Source of the DNA: an uncultured Lachnospiraceae bacterium
GTDB lineage: Bacteria; Bacillota; Clostridia; Lachnospirales; Lachnospiraceae
NCBI GenBank assembly: GCA_910577735.1
Contig: CAJTOO010000006.1
Location: 1-64,000, forward strand
Length of the DNA: 64,000 nucleotides
Direction of reading: 5' to 3'
This document shows positions 42,101 through 50,787 of the stretch, piece by piece. Numbering within the stretch: the first letter of the stretch is position 1; the number at the start of each line of letters is the position of its first letter. The position numbers and the translations under genes were made by a program. The notes under the pieces are model-generated. The model made no database searches. It saw nothing but the letters and a program-made list of their open reading frames with translations, and was not told the origin of the DNA.

Positions 42101-42888
42101 ACAAGATTATAGTGACTTCTTACGGTACATATACGTGGAGTCCGGGAGCAACAGAGTGGACGAAACTAAAAGGTGCCGAAAAGCTGCCGGATGAGACGGA
42201 TTTGGTGGTGAATCTGTCTGATTTGGAGCGCGGGGGCAAGTCATATAAACTGTATTTCCCGCTGCCGACGGAGAGTGATTTCCCGTTTAAGGGTACTGTA
42301 AAGAAACTTACGGATTATAGGCCTGTGGCTTATGAGATGTCTGATCGATATGGGGAACGGCCAGATACGAATAACACTTATACAGTGGAGTACGAGAAGA
42401 GCGGGGATACCTATCAGATTGCATTTGTTGACAGGAAAAAACTTAATCCAAATGACAGTAATAATCATCAGATCAATGTGGTATCTTATGGCATTTATAC
42501 TTGGCAAAAGGATGCAAAGGAGTGGACGAGAAAAGAAGGTTACAGGGAGTACCTGGATCATGATAAGGATTTTGTAACCAATCTAGAGGGTGTGTTGGTG
42601 AATGGCGTATCTTGCAGGATGTATTTCCCGCTGCCGGGAGAAAGCGCATTCCCGTTTAAAGGCGGTGTGACGAGAATAGATTGTACGTCTGCGCATGTGG
42701 TATATCCAATGACGGATATTCACGGGGGTGAACCTAAATATGATCTTCAGTATAGTGTAAGCGTGAAATATACCCTTGTTGGAAATACACATAGGATTAC
42801 GTTCTGCAATAGATGGGATGATACGAAGGAGTATGGAACTTTCCAATATACTGATGGTGCGTCGGCATGGACGAAGGTAACGCCGTAA
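39196..42888 (+). CDS. Giant PilW-like pilin with Ig-like region and FPLP repeats
   Basis: 1230 residues. KKNHSG then FTIVELLIAIAILSIVVAAV gives Gly-1 and Glu+5: a prepilin of PilW/PulJ type. After about 240 residues a Ser/Thr/Val-rich region (about 245-460) shows two Ig-like, BIG-type units (SVILEPGESFHFSTP; STNIVESGSGFTVQA). Four repeats of about 120 residues follow in the last 450, each with an FPLP core near residues 782, 902, 1020 and 1142; the last three carry FPLPxExxFPF. No homologue is recalled for the repeat. Such a large extracellular domain on a pilin core suggests a tip-displayed adhesin. A good ggg-type site precedes the ATG at 39196. Confidence 0.75.
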   Translation: MSQGKGERLKKNHSGFTIVELLIAIAILSIVVAAVCGFILVGSRSYASANSDISVQQEAQLALNQMSDVLIDTTRSVNYAGYDASGSPTLVLKDSEFGFEPVAKSLIMYNGAPVVTAPTTPGGTPTTAIEPGNGNKHYQFYWDKVEETLYYTELDVEPGDVDTESNINDRFPAFGDPGWVVLAEHVTKFEVDLTQVEEKRVVQLELTFVNGQREYNTSNNVTIRNKVGVNDAEIGPLDRSKTISVIPKELSVILEPGESFHFSTPKVSGQNVTDKSVTWSMGPGYAGSSFFSDAANGILQVAADEPAGSFTVVITTNATDKDGNHAQAAVTVHVKRVSTVGLSIPSNSTNIVESGSGFTVQAAVGGTSLGVTCDGCGDPTVKDHDVVHQGAVYNWEVVDGAEFVTVENTDVKSADFKVASGAEAGATIRIRATSYLSTVKAYGVVQGELVLTVEAGENAEPFSGKLEYGDNTKLDEIRAGLSTDHPKYVTAVRVVDNSGREPDKVLLYFTTGGGANYRITPDLFDLDLNGSYTFYMQALDPVSKENREKYEKHEIGSVIEDDAATISKEYFANLDTKKPYGYIGDKYPHNKVYYSALNKPKVTYNYKDISYKGVNITYDPVNIYSVGLGSGIIGEIRPSDYESVWGDKWGSITNSLYVGEGNDSTQWDKVYYFDEGSMAYQGSTSLADGAATVSPKGNPFLKLDRNDNKLKICGNYHIVPGMLYQNKDPGLYEIIDYRGFDFPNLPRKERYYEFDDSTIHVRITSEFTMDINNDWFKGKAMFPLPSQMAGDALFPNIHSTDWQISGGELKVIAMKDGNSHTEELQFDYVRYRYIPRNNTYEVEPIQIRKRSSDNKLVVHSYDVYVCEENGSKWQFARKGEPDKDMVFNVKQFEYNGGQYQTYFPLPNEVGFPFVNGIEQTTYKVSLYDNNLDKRDNISGVLVKAKQTGSTWEIQFIKKIRANAGDSNNHKIIVTSYGTYTWSPGATEWTKLKGAEKLPDETDLVVNLSDLERGGKSYKLYFPLPTESDFPFKGTVKKLTDYRPVAYEMSDRYGERPDTNNTYTVEYEKSGDTYQIAFVDRKKLNPNDSNNHQINVVSYGIYTWQKDAKEWTRKEGYREYLDHDKDFVTNLEGVLVNGVSCRMYFPLPGESAFPFKGGVTRIDCTSAHVVYPMTDIHGGEPKYDLQYSVSVKYTLVGNTHRITFCNRWDDTKEYGTFQYTDGASAWTKVTP

Positions 42889-43006
42889 CATGTTTTGCAC
42901 AGGCAAGGTATGACAAACAGTACAATATGACTGCCTGGCCTGAGCGAACAGACGGAAGCAAATATTTCACGCAACCAGCAACAAAGCAAACTGTATGTGA
43001 GATGGT

Positions 43007-46000
43007 ATGATGAAAAAAGTTCAGAGAATTGGGAAACTGAATAAAAAAACAGCTGTTATGACCATGGCGTCCATAACAGCTGCCGCCGTGGCGGTTACAG
43101 GGTTATACGGTCTGGATAAAGATGTGCAGGAAATGCAGGTCTATGCGAAAGAATCCTTTACCGGCATGAAAGAGATTGTGGAGGAACATGACAGTGATAA
43201 TCCTTTTACAATCCTGGACATTTCACCGACCAAGGCAATGTATATTTTAAGCGGCAGCGGTAAGACGTACAATCTGTCCACAGGAACGATTGGATATCTG
43301 ACCAGCGGTCAGGCGCCCATCGAGAAGGATATTCAACGTATTTTTTCTGATAACACGGCTTTTTACCGGTATGATGAGAGAGAGGCTCTGGCAAAAGCCA
43401 TTATGCCTTTAGGATATGAGGATCCGGAGTTTCTGACCATCGCATATGAGGAGGCTTATGGAGGCACGATTGATCGTCTGGATGAGAGGCGGGACTGGAT
43501 TAAGCTATATGACCCTGTGGGGGCAGATGGTCCGGCAGGAGGCGATAAACCCACTGGCAGACTGATGGCTTATCTGACGAAGGTGGATCCGGATGTGGAT
43601 GGCAGTGGTGCATACCAGTATGACGGTCCGTCATTGATTGGGGATGGTGCCGACGGTCTGTCTGAAGGTCTCTTTGCGTTTAATGACAATGGCGAATGGC
43701 ATTTGACCTTTGAATTTGATCCGGAGGCTGTGACGGGGTATGTTCCCGTGATGTTGGCTTGTGATGACCTGAGTTCTTATTCCAGCACTACTGGCGTGTA
43801 TTATAAGAATGAGGACGGCACCTATGAATATGTAGGGACGAAGGCGCAGATTTTAGACTTGCCGGAGGAAAATAAGAGACCGCCGGAAGAGGAGAAAGAT
43901 AAGCCGGATAAAGATAAGGAAGAGGAAGACAAAAAGCCAGGTCAGGATGGAGACAACACTGGGGGCGGAGATGGAAATAATCCCGGCGGGAGCGGAGAAG
44001 GAGACAACACCGGAAGCGGAGATGGAAATAATCCCGGCGGGAGCGGAGAAGGAGACAACACCGGAAGCGGAGATGGAAATAATCCCGGCGGCAGTGGGGA
44101 CGGAGACAATACCGGAAGCGGAGATGGTGATAATCCCGGCGGGAGCGGAGACGGAGACAATACCGGAAGCGGAGATGGTGATAATCCCGGCGGGAGCGGA
44201 GACGGAGACAACACCGGAAGCGGAGATGGTGATAATACCGGCGGCAACGGAGACGGAGACAATACCGGAAGCAGTGATGGAAATAACACCGGCGGCGGTG
44301 GAGGCAGCACTGGGAGCGGAGATGGAGATAGTACCGGCAGCAGCGGTGATGACAGCACCGGAAGTGATTCTTCCAACCGTGATGACAGCAGTCATGCGGA
44401 CAGCGGCGTGGGTGAGACCGCAGCGGCGGATGTAGTGTGGCGTTTGCTTGTTGAGGATGGAGACGCGGATGAGACAGAGGAAGGACAGGAGGATGAAGAG
44501 CATAATCCCGGCGGGGACAATCGGCCTGCGGAGGGTGATTACATAGAGCCGGATAATCCGGGTGGTTCGGATAATGGGGGTAATGAAAACAATTCGGGTA
44601 GTTCAGGCAATCCGGATAGCTCAGACGATTCGGGCAGTTCAGACGATTCAGGTAGTTCAGACAACCCGGATAATGCAAATGATTCGGGCAGTTCTGATGA
44701 TTCGGATGAAGAAGAGAAATCCCATAGAGCCGGGGAGAATTATTATATTCTGGAGTTTTATTATGAGAGCAACCCTTCGGAGGATACCTTGCTTTACCGC
44801 GTGAAAGATAAGGATAAGGTGCCGGATTGGGATGGTGCGGTCATGCCCTATGACAGGTATGATATTGACGAGTCCATTGCAAATGGGGATGCTGGGTTGG
44901 CCGGGGATGCGCAAGACGCAGAAGCTGACGAAGATATGGCTATGACCTTTGATGCCAGCCAGAGTAATCTGCCTCAATTTGAATATGTAGGAACAGGTGG
45001 TAATTACAATCTCAAGGCGGCTTATCAGAGTGATGAAAATTATACTGAGGCCAAAGAGTTGGAAGTGATCAATGCACCTGTTTATTTCCGTTGTTGTAAA
45101 GGGAATAACTGGCTTGAAAAATATGTGTTTCATGCGTTGGAAGACCAGGATAATTATTACGACCAGTTTGCCATAGAAGTGGTCAGTGTCACGGCAGAAG
45201 AAGTTACGCCTGAAATGGTAAAGGAGGCCGACCTGGTCTATCTGGAGCATGGATCCGGCGTTTTCCTGAATAGCGACGCCAAGTTAGAGACCATTGGCCC
45301 GGATAACGGCGGCATGGAAGATATTTCCGATTCTGCGATTCTGGAGATTCTAGACAGGGCTGTGACGGACCTGATGCCGGTGATTGTGGATTATGATATC
45401 ATTGACAATCCGGGACAGTATGAAGACAGTAGCTATCAGAAACTGGCCAGGATATTCTTGAAAGAGGATCTGGCAGGCTTCTACTATGATATGGGACAGG
45501 AAGATCTGTTGGATGATCTGTTCAGAGGGCTTGACAGTGATGATTATGACGACAATGAGGACAATGATTGTCATTATGTAAACCGAAATGTGTATATGGT
45601 AAACGGCAGTCCTCTGGTGAACAAGGATTTTCCGGAAGTCTTTGATGACGATGATGCGAAGCGGGGCTTTGGCGAAATACTGATTGCAATCCGGGCAGAG
45701 AATACGATGCTGAAAGAAGAAGACTGGCTGGAAGAGGAGGTCAGTAAGGCCAGGGCGGTGGCTTATATCATCAATTATTCGGTGGGAATGATCGGGGATT
45801 ACCGGGATGTATCCATTCTGGAACTGCAGCCTACAGCCAATCTGGATTCTGATTTGCATGTGGAAGTCAATGAGGACAGGGAGACTACGACTTTATACTG
45901 GCAGAAGAAGGATTCCAATGAGAGCGGACAGCAGATATTCCGTTCCACCAAGATTGTGGAAGTTACCAATGAGGTTAAGTCTGTAGCGGAGTTTAACGGA

Positions 46001-48178
46001 GAATGGGCCGATATCAACAGTACCTATGACATGGTGTTCATTGGCTTAGACGGCCAAAGGCTGAATCTGGAAGGCCGGGATAAACATACAGTCTATAATG
46101 ATGAGGACTTAAATGGTCTTGTCTATCATACCGGTGACAGGGCAGCCGGCAGGGATGCCAGATATGATGCTAACGATATCACACAGCAGAAGAAAGAAGC
46201 GCTGCTTGATTATCTGCGTGCGGGATATCCTGTGGTGGTGGAGAACAACTGTATCAATGTAAAGAAATCAGACGGCGAGCAGATCAGAACTGTCAATAAG
46301 AGATACATCGCAGACAATACGCAGATGTACGCTTTTCTGCAAGAAGCGATTGAGAATTATGGAGATTATCTGTATACAGTACGCGATGTTCGTGGAAATC
46401 CGGAATTTAAAGCACAGCTCAACGTTGTCAAACCGCGGATAGATTATCCGGAACAGACGCCGCCCGTGCAGAGTCTGAACCGCACGGAGGATGGCAAGTA
46501 TGAGGGCACGATTCTCTACCATATCACAGGGAATCAGGAGAAGGAGGAGGATAATACCTATCATGGGGACACTACCCTGCGCTTGTATCTGGATCTGAAC
46601 TATGACGGTGTCTTTGTGCCCTCTGAGGAATTATATCCCACAGGGGAAACAGGTGGTTATTTCAGTTCGGACGGACAGATTACAGTCCTGTTTGAGGGTA
46701 TGGAATCGGGAATCATACCCTGGAAACTGGAAGTTTCCGATACGAATAACGGCTACCGCAGGGATGCGATGATGGGATACTTTACTGTTCAGGGCCAGGC
46801 ACAGATACCGGTCAGTATCTTACAGGTTCTGGACAATAAAGAGAGCCAGACTGCCAATCTGCAGATGAATTATGAGAAGATCAATAATTCCACACTGGCC
46901 CGTCATCTGGAGATGGCAGAGAATAAGCTCAATGTGAAATATGAGATTGAGACGATTACTACGGCAGAATTATGTCAGAGAATTGCCGTAAATGGCAACT
47001 ATTTAAATCAGTGGGATATTCTGGTGCTTGGTTTTGGCAGCAGCGGCTCTCTTGGAGAGGCACAGTCTGCTGTAACGGCATATATTGAAGAAGGCAGGAG
47101 TGTATTGATCTCTTATGCCGGCGCACAGGAGGATACAGGACGGCTGGGACTGGATGCGGCATTGCTTGGACAGACAAATGATATGACATATTCCAAACTT
47201 GGACGTGGAAGCGGCGAGTATTACAGGTACAGTGGTCTGGATAACCTGATGTTTGAGGAACCCAAGCCGGCTTTGCAGGCGCAGAAGATTAACGAGGGAA
47301 GTATCTGTTATTATCCTTTTGAGGTCGGAAGCGAGGAAGGCGCAGCCTTTTTCAGCGATGTTACGGAACTGATGGCTCCTGAGTATCTGTTGGATTTTGC
47401 CGGGAACACCGGGGAGAGCGAAGTACATGTGACCGGTTGGTATACGCTCAATGACAATAGTCCGGATGGTGGCGGCGGTTACCATGTTTCTCCGAGGGAT
47501 GCCCGCAATAACTACTATATTTACAGCAGAGCCAATGTGGTATATGTGGGACAGAATGAATATCCGTATTTCTATGAAAAGGATGCGGGTGAAGAACCCA
47601 AAGACGGTGTGGATGAGTGCAAGCTCTTTGTCAATGCCTTGATGGCGGCATACAATGCGGGTATTCATAATCCCAAGGTGGATATTGTGGCAGGTTTTGG
47701 GGCATCGGCGTCGTCTGTGGAGAGCATTCCGATTCCCTTTGACCAGGAATTTAAGATGAATGCGGATACGGAGGGCGGCATACTGGATGATACAGTGGAT
47801 GTATACTTCAAGTTTGCAGACAATAATATTGCCTTTAATAAGGTGACAAATATTTCCTTCTATTATGAGAACGGAACCAATCCGGATGCAGCGCTGGTAC
47901 TTCCGGATGGCAGTTTCAATACGACTGATTTCACAGCGTTTGTAAGTCCTGTCTGGATGGTGGATAATAACCGTCTGGTGGAAGTGTCAGATGACTTCAG
48001 ACAGGGAGTTGTATATCGGATTAAGGCGCCTGTGGTGGCACTTAAGGGGAATGAAGCGGAAGTATCAAGAATCTTTATCGTACTTGATACCCGTTACGTG
48101 AAGGGCGGCAAAGAGCGGCATGCGATTGGCACGGATGTCATTACCCTGACCAGGGCGCAGATGTTCTTGCTTGAGTAG
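43007..48178 (+). CDS. 1723-residue secreted surface protein with Gly/Asn/Asp repeats
   Basis: The N-terminus has a Lys-rich start and a hydrophobic segment (VMTMASITAAAVAVTGLYG), a plausible signal peptide; there is no pilin motif and no LPXTG-type sorting end. Residues 60-300 include FTILDISPTKAMYILSG and recall large clostridial surface proteins of the DUF5057 type (tentative). Residues 314-432 are seven 17-residue Gly/Asp/Asn repeats, followed by a second low-complexity Ser/Asp/Asn stretch to about 570. The remaining 1150 residues hold several globular segments, including ISILELQPTANL, which echoes the first. It follows the giant pilin by 118 bases. Likely a secreted partner or stalked adhesin of the pilus, but this is inference. 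Two hairpins follow the stop. Confidence 0.7.
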   Translation: MMKKVQRIGKLNKKTAVMTMASITAAAVAVTGLYGLDKDVQEMQVYAKESFTGMKEIVEEHDSDNPFTILDISPTKAMYILSGSGKTYNLSTGTIGYLTSGQAPIEKDIQRIFSDNTAFYRYDEREALAKAIMPLGYEDPEFLTIAYEEAYGGTIDRLDERRDWIKLYDPVGADGPAGGDKPTGRLMAYLTKVDPDVDGSGAYQYDGPSLIGDGADGLSEGLFAFNDNGEWHLTFEFDPEAVTGYVPVMLACDDLSSYSSTTGVYYKNEDGTYEYVGTKAQILDLPEENKRPPEEEKDKPDKDKEEEDKKPGQDGDNTGGGDGNNPGGSGEGDNTGSGDGNNPGGSGEGDNTGSGDGNNPGGSGDGDNTGSGDGDNPGGSGDGDNTGSGDGDNPGGSGDGDNTGSGDGDNTGGNGDGDNTGSSDGNNTGGGGGSTGSGDGDSTGSSGDDSTGSDSSNRDDSSHADSGVGETAAADVVWRLLVEDGDADETEEGQEDEEHNPGGDNRPAEGDYIEPDNPGGSDNGGNENNSGSSGNPDSSDDSGSSDDSGSSDNPDNANDSGSSDDSDEEEKSHRAGENYYILEFYYESNPSEDTLLYRVKDKDKVPDWDGAVMPYDRYDIDESIANGDAGLAGDAQDAEADEDMAMTFDASQSNLPQFEYVGTGGNYNLKAAYQSDENYTEAKELEVINAPVYFRCCKGNNWLEKYVFHALEDQDNYYDQFAIEVVSVTAEEVTPEMVKEADLVYLEHGSGVFLNSDAKLETIGPDNGGMEDISDSAILEILDRAVTDLMPVIVDYDIIDNPGQYEDSSYQKLARIFLKEDLAGFYYDMGQEDLLDDLFRGLDSDDYDDNEDNDCHYVNRNVYMVNGSPLVNKDFPEVFDDDDAKRGFGEILIAIRAENTMLKEEDWLEEEVSKARAVAYIINYSVGMIGDYRDVSILELQPTANLDSDLHVEVNEDRETTTLYWQKKDSNESGQQIFRSTKIVEVTNEVKSVAEFNGEWADINSTYDMVFIGLDGQRLNLEGRDKHTVYNDEDLNGLVYHTGDRAAGRDARYDANDITQQKKEALLDYLRAGYPVVVENNCINVKKSDGEQIRTVNKRYIADNTQMYAFLQEAIENYGDYLYTVRDVRGNPEFKAQLNVVKPRIDYPEQTPPVQSLNRTEDGKYEGTILYHITGNQEKEEDNTYHGDTTLRLYLDLNYDGVFVPSEELYPTGETGGYFSSDGQITVLFEGMESGIIPWKLEVSDTNNGYRRDAMMGYFTVQGQAQIPVSILQVLDNKESQTANLQMNYEKINNSTLARHLEMAENKLNVKYEIETITTAELCQRIAVNGNYLNQWDILVLGFGSSGSLGEAQSAVTAYIEEGRSVLISYAGAQEDTGRLGLDAALLGQTNDMTYSKLGRGSGEYYRYSGLDNLMFEEPKPALQAQKINEGSICYYPFEVGSEEGAAFFSDVTELMAPEYLLDFAGNTGESEVHVTGWYTLNDNSPDGGGGYHVSPRDARNNYYIYSRANVVYVGQNEYPYFYEKDAGEEPKDGVDECKLFVNALMAAYNAGIHNPKVDIVAGFGASASSVESIPIPFDQEFKMNADTEGGILDDTVDVYFKFADNNIAFNKVTNISFYYENGTNPDAALVLPDGSFNTTDFTAFVSPVWMVDNNRLVEVSDDFRQGVVYRIKAPVVALKGNEAEVSRIFIVLDTRYVKGGKERHAIGTDVITLTRAQMFLLE
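43946..44302 (+). repeat. Minisatellite: seven tandem 51-bp units
   Basis: Seven in-frame 51-base units encode variants of DGDNTGSGDGDNPGGSG. Units 4 (44099-44149) and 5 (44150-44200) are identical over all 51 bases, which indicates recent duplication. All units keep the reading frame. Copy number is likely variable between strains. Confidence 0.9.
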
Positions 48179-48244
48179 TGTGAGATGAAGTTGCTTTGCA
48201 ACTTCATCTCACACCGGAGAATGCCCAAAAGAGGCATTCTCCGG
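48179..48244 (+). terminator. Double hairpin after the surface protein gene
   Basis: First hairpin: 16 bp, TGTGAGATGAAGTTGC (48179-48194) with 48198-48213, loop TTT. Second hairpin: CCGGAGAATGCC (48214-48225) with GGCATTCTCCGG (48233-48244). The start of the second matches CCAGAGAATGCC after the pilT hairpin. A run of T (48256-48262) follows 11 bases later. Confidence 0.75.
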
Positions 48245-48279
48245 GACGAAAAGACCTTTTTTATACCAATATAAAATCA

Positions 48280-48316
48280 AAGTGCTCCATGACCGGTTCG
48301 GGGTTGTGGAGCGCTT
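48280..48316. terminator. Additional hairpin in the surface-protein/topA gap
   Basis: AAGTGCTCCA pairs with TGGAGCGCTT (10 bp, one G-U) around a 17-base loop. It may be a second terminator; the T-rich side is weak on both strands. Confidence 0.4.
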
Positions 48317-48437
48317 ATATTATAATAGGAAGAAATCACCTTTGCCACGTCTCTTACAATATTTCCAGGACACATAACCTGGGTCTGTTCCTATAACACA
48401 GTATGGAGTTCTTTACACATTTTTTATTTTTTACCAC

Positions 48438-48466
48438 TTGCCATCATTCAAAATATGGTGTATAGT
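48438..48466 (+). promoter_or_regulatory. topA promoter
   Basis: TTGCCA (48438-48443), 17 bases, TATAGT (48461-48466), about 95 bases upstream of topA. Good sigma-A boxes. Confidence 0.65.
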
Positions 48467-48561
48467 GTTGCACGTTAATAAAATGTACTGGTGTGCGTCA
48501 TAATAGTATTTACTATGAAGAGATGCAGACAGACATTGTGTGTAGGATAGGGGAAATTGCT

Positions 48562-50640
48562 ATGGCAAAGTATTTAGTGATTGTGGAGTCGCCTGCAAAG
48601 GTGAAGACCATCAAGAAATTCTTAGGCGCCAACTATGAGGTGGCGGCCAGCAACGGACATGTACGGGATTTGCCCCGCAGTGTGCTTGGCATTGATGTGG
48701 AGCATGATTTCGAGCCTAAGTACATCACCATTCGTGGAAAAGGAGACATCCTTGCCAATTTGCGAAAGGAAGTCAAGAAGGCAGAAAAGATTTACCTTGC
48801 AACTGACCCGGACCGTGAAGGGGAAGCTATTTCATGGCATCTGTTATATGCATTAAAATTGGAAAATAAAAAGGTATACCGTATTACGTTTAACGAGATT
48901 ACCAAGACGGCGGTGAAAGAATCTCTAAAGAACGCCAGAGAGATCAATATGGATCTGGTTGACGCGCAGCAGGCAAGACGCTGTCTGGATCGTATGGTGG
49001 GTTATAAGATTTCGCCGGTTCTCTGGGCGAAGGTGAAAAGAGGCTTAAGTGCAGGGCGTGTGCAGTCGGTGGCGCTTCGCATCATCTGTGACAGAGAAGA
49101 GGAGATCAATGAATTTATTCCCGAGGAATATTGGACACTGGAGGCCTCCCTTAGTATTGCGGGGGAAAAGAGACCGTTAACTGCCAGATATTATGGAACT
49201 GTGAATGAGAAAAAGACCATTTCTTCCCGGGAGGAACTGGAACAGATCAAGAAGATTCTGGATGGTGCACAGTATCAGGTCACATCCGTGAAGACGGGTG
49301 AGCGGGTTCGCAAGGCCCCTCTGCCTTTTACCACATCAACACTGCAGCAGGAAGCCAGCAAGGTTTTAAACTTTTCAACCCAGAAGACCATGCGCCTGGC
49401 GCAGCAGCTCTATGAGGGTATTGAGATTAAAGGAAATGGTACCACCGGTATCATATCTTATCTGCGTACCGATTCCACCAGGGTCTCAGAGGAGGCCGAG
49501 GCGGCGGCCAAGGAATATATTACAGAGAAATACGGAGCGGCCTATGCTTCCGGGACAGAGCAGGAGAAAAAGAACGGCCCTAAGATACAGGATGCCCATG
49601 AGGCAATCCGTCCCACGGATATCAGCAGACTTCCGCTTGACATTAAAGAATCTCTGTCCAGGGATCAGTTCAGGCTGTACCAGCTGATCTGGAAGCGTTT
49701 TACAGCCAGTCAGATGGCGGCAGCGCAGTATGAGACCACTTCTGTGAAGATTGACGCGGCAGGACAGCGGTTTGTGGTTTCGGCTTCCAAAATAAAGTTT
49801 GATGGGTTTATGAGTGTGTATACTCAGGAGGATGAGAAGGAAGAGAACAATACGCTGGCCAAAGGCATTACGGAGGACAGTAAATTATCATTACTCTGTC
49901 TGGAAGAGAAGCAGCATTTTACCCAGCCGTCCCCTCACTACACAGAGGCGTCTTTGGTGCGGGCCATGGAAGAACTGGGCATTGGACGGCCCAGTACCTA
50001 CGCGCCTACCATAACCACCATACTGGCAAGGCGTTATATTGTAAAAGAGAATAAGAACCTGTATGTGACGGAGCTGGGTGAGGTTGTCAACAATATGATG
50101 AAAGAGGCATTTCCGTCCATCGTTGATGTGAATTTTACGGCTACCATGGAGGCTCTTCTGGATGGTGTGGAAGAAGGCAGCGTGAAGTGGAAGACTGTGG
50201 TCAAGAACTTTTACCCTGACTTGCAGGAAGCTGTGGAGAAGGCAGAGAAAGAACTTGAGGAAGTGGAGATCGCAGATGAACTATCTGATGAGTTCTGTGA
50301 TGTCTGCGGCAGGCAGATGGTCATTAAATACGGTCCGCACGGCAGATTCTTAGCCTGTCCGGGATTTCCGGAGTGCAGGAATACGAAGCCCTATTTTGAG
50401 AAGATTGGGGTGGAATGTCCCAGGTGCGGTAAGGACATTGTCCTTAAGAAGACGAAGAAAGGCCGTAAATATTATGGCTGCATCGATAATCCGGAATGTG
50501 ATTTCATGGTATGGCAAAGACCGGTGAATGAAAAATGTGACCGCTGCGGAGCCATCCTTTTACAAAAGGGCAATAAACTGGTGTGCTCTGATGAAAACTG
50601 CGGCTTTTTTAAGGATGCGGTCAAGGCTGAGGCCCAGTAA
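48562..50640 (+). CDS. topA: DNA topoisomerase I (type IA)
   Basis: 692 residues. TopA relaxes negative supercoils through a 5'-phosphotyrosine intermediate. The TOPRIM start is MAKYLVIVESPAKVKTIKKF. TDPDREGEAISWHL holds the metal-binding acidic residues, and IISYLRTDST (about residue 300) has the catalytic Tyr. Three C-terminal zinc ribbons are visible (CDVC...CPGFPEC; CPRC...CIDNPEC; CDRC...CSDENC). The ATG at 48562 has ggggaa upstream; an in-frame ATG 69 bases earlier lacks the family start. codY follows 147 bases later with its own promoter, the common clostridial order. Confidence 0.97.
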   Translation: MAKYLVIVESPAKVKTIKKFLGANYEVAASNGHVRDLPRSVLGIDVEHDFEPKYITIRGKGDILANLRKEVKKAEKIYLATDPDREGEAISWHLLYALKLENKKVYRITFNEITKTAVKESLKNAREINMDLVDAQQARRCLDRMVGYKISPVLWAKVKRGLSAGRVQSVALRIICDREEEINEFIPEEYWTLEASLSIAGEKRPLTARYYGTVNEKKTISSREELEQIKKILDGAQYQVTSVKTGERVRKAPLPFTTSTLQQEASKVLNFSTQKTMRLAQQLYEGIEIKGNGTTGIISYLRTDSTRVSEEAEAAAKEYITEKYGAAYASGTEQEKKNGPKIQDAHEAIRPTDISRLPLDIKESLSRDQFRLYQLIWKRFTASQMAAAQYETTSVKIDAAGQRFVVSASKIKFDGFMSVYTQEDEKEENNTLAKGITEDSKLSLLCLEEKQHFTQPSPHYTEASLVRAMEELGIGRPSTYAPTITTILARRYIVKENKNLYVTELGEVVNNMMKEAFPSIVDVNFTATMEALLDGVEEGSVKWKTVVKNFYPDLQEAVEKAEKELEEVEIADELSDEFCDVCGRQMVIKYGPHGRFLACPGFPECRNTKPYFEKIGVECPRCGKDIVLKKTKKGRKYYGCIDNPECDFMVWQRPVNEKCDRCGAILLQKGNKLVCSDENCGFFKDAVKAEAQ

Positions 50641-50705
50641 GCGCTCTGAAAACCTGAATTGTGTGCTCCTGGTATTCATTGGACATAAATTGTGCCGAAA
50701 ATACA

Positions 50706-50734
50706 TTGAAATTGCTCAAATGGTGTGATAAAAT
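50706..50734 (+). promoter_or_regulatory. codY promoter
   Basis: TTGAAA (50706-50711), 17 bases, TAAAAT (50729-50734), 54 bases before the codY ATG. Confidence 0.7.
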
Positions 50735-50787
50735 CGATTTATATAGATTTGTGTAACAACAGCGATATAAATTGAGGAGTAAGTCGG

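Noticed and set aside
43946..44302. Repeats resembling a CRISPR array
   Set aside because: The units are contiguous without spacers, keep a reading frame and encode a low-complexity protein region.
43788..44678. Long minus-strand open frame (about 296 codons) opposite the Gly/Asn repeats
   Set aside because: It is produced by the repetitive GC-rich minisatellite on the plus strand, has no ribosome site and encodes Cys/His/Arg-rich junk-like sequence.
48196..48396. 66-codon open frame between the surface gene and topA
   Set aside because: It starts inside a hairpin, has no ribosome site and is not conserved-looking.
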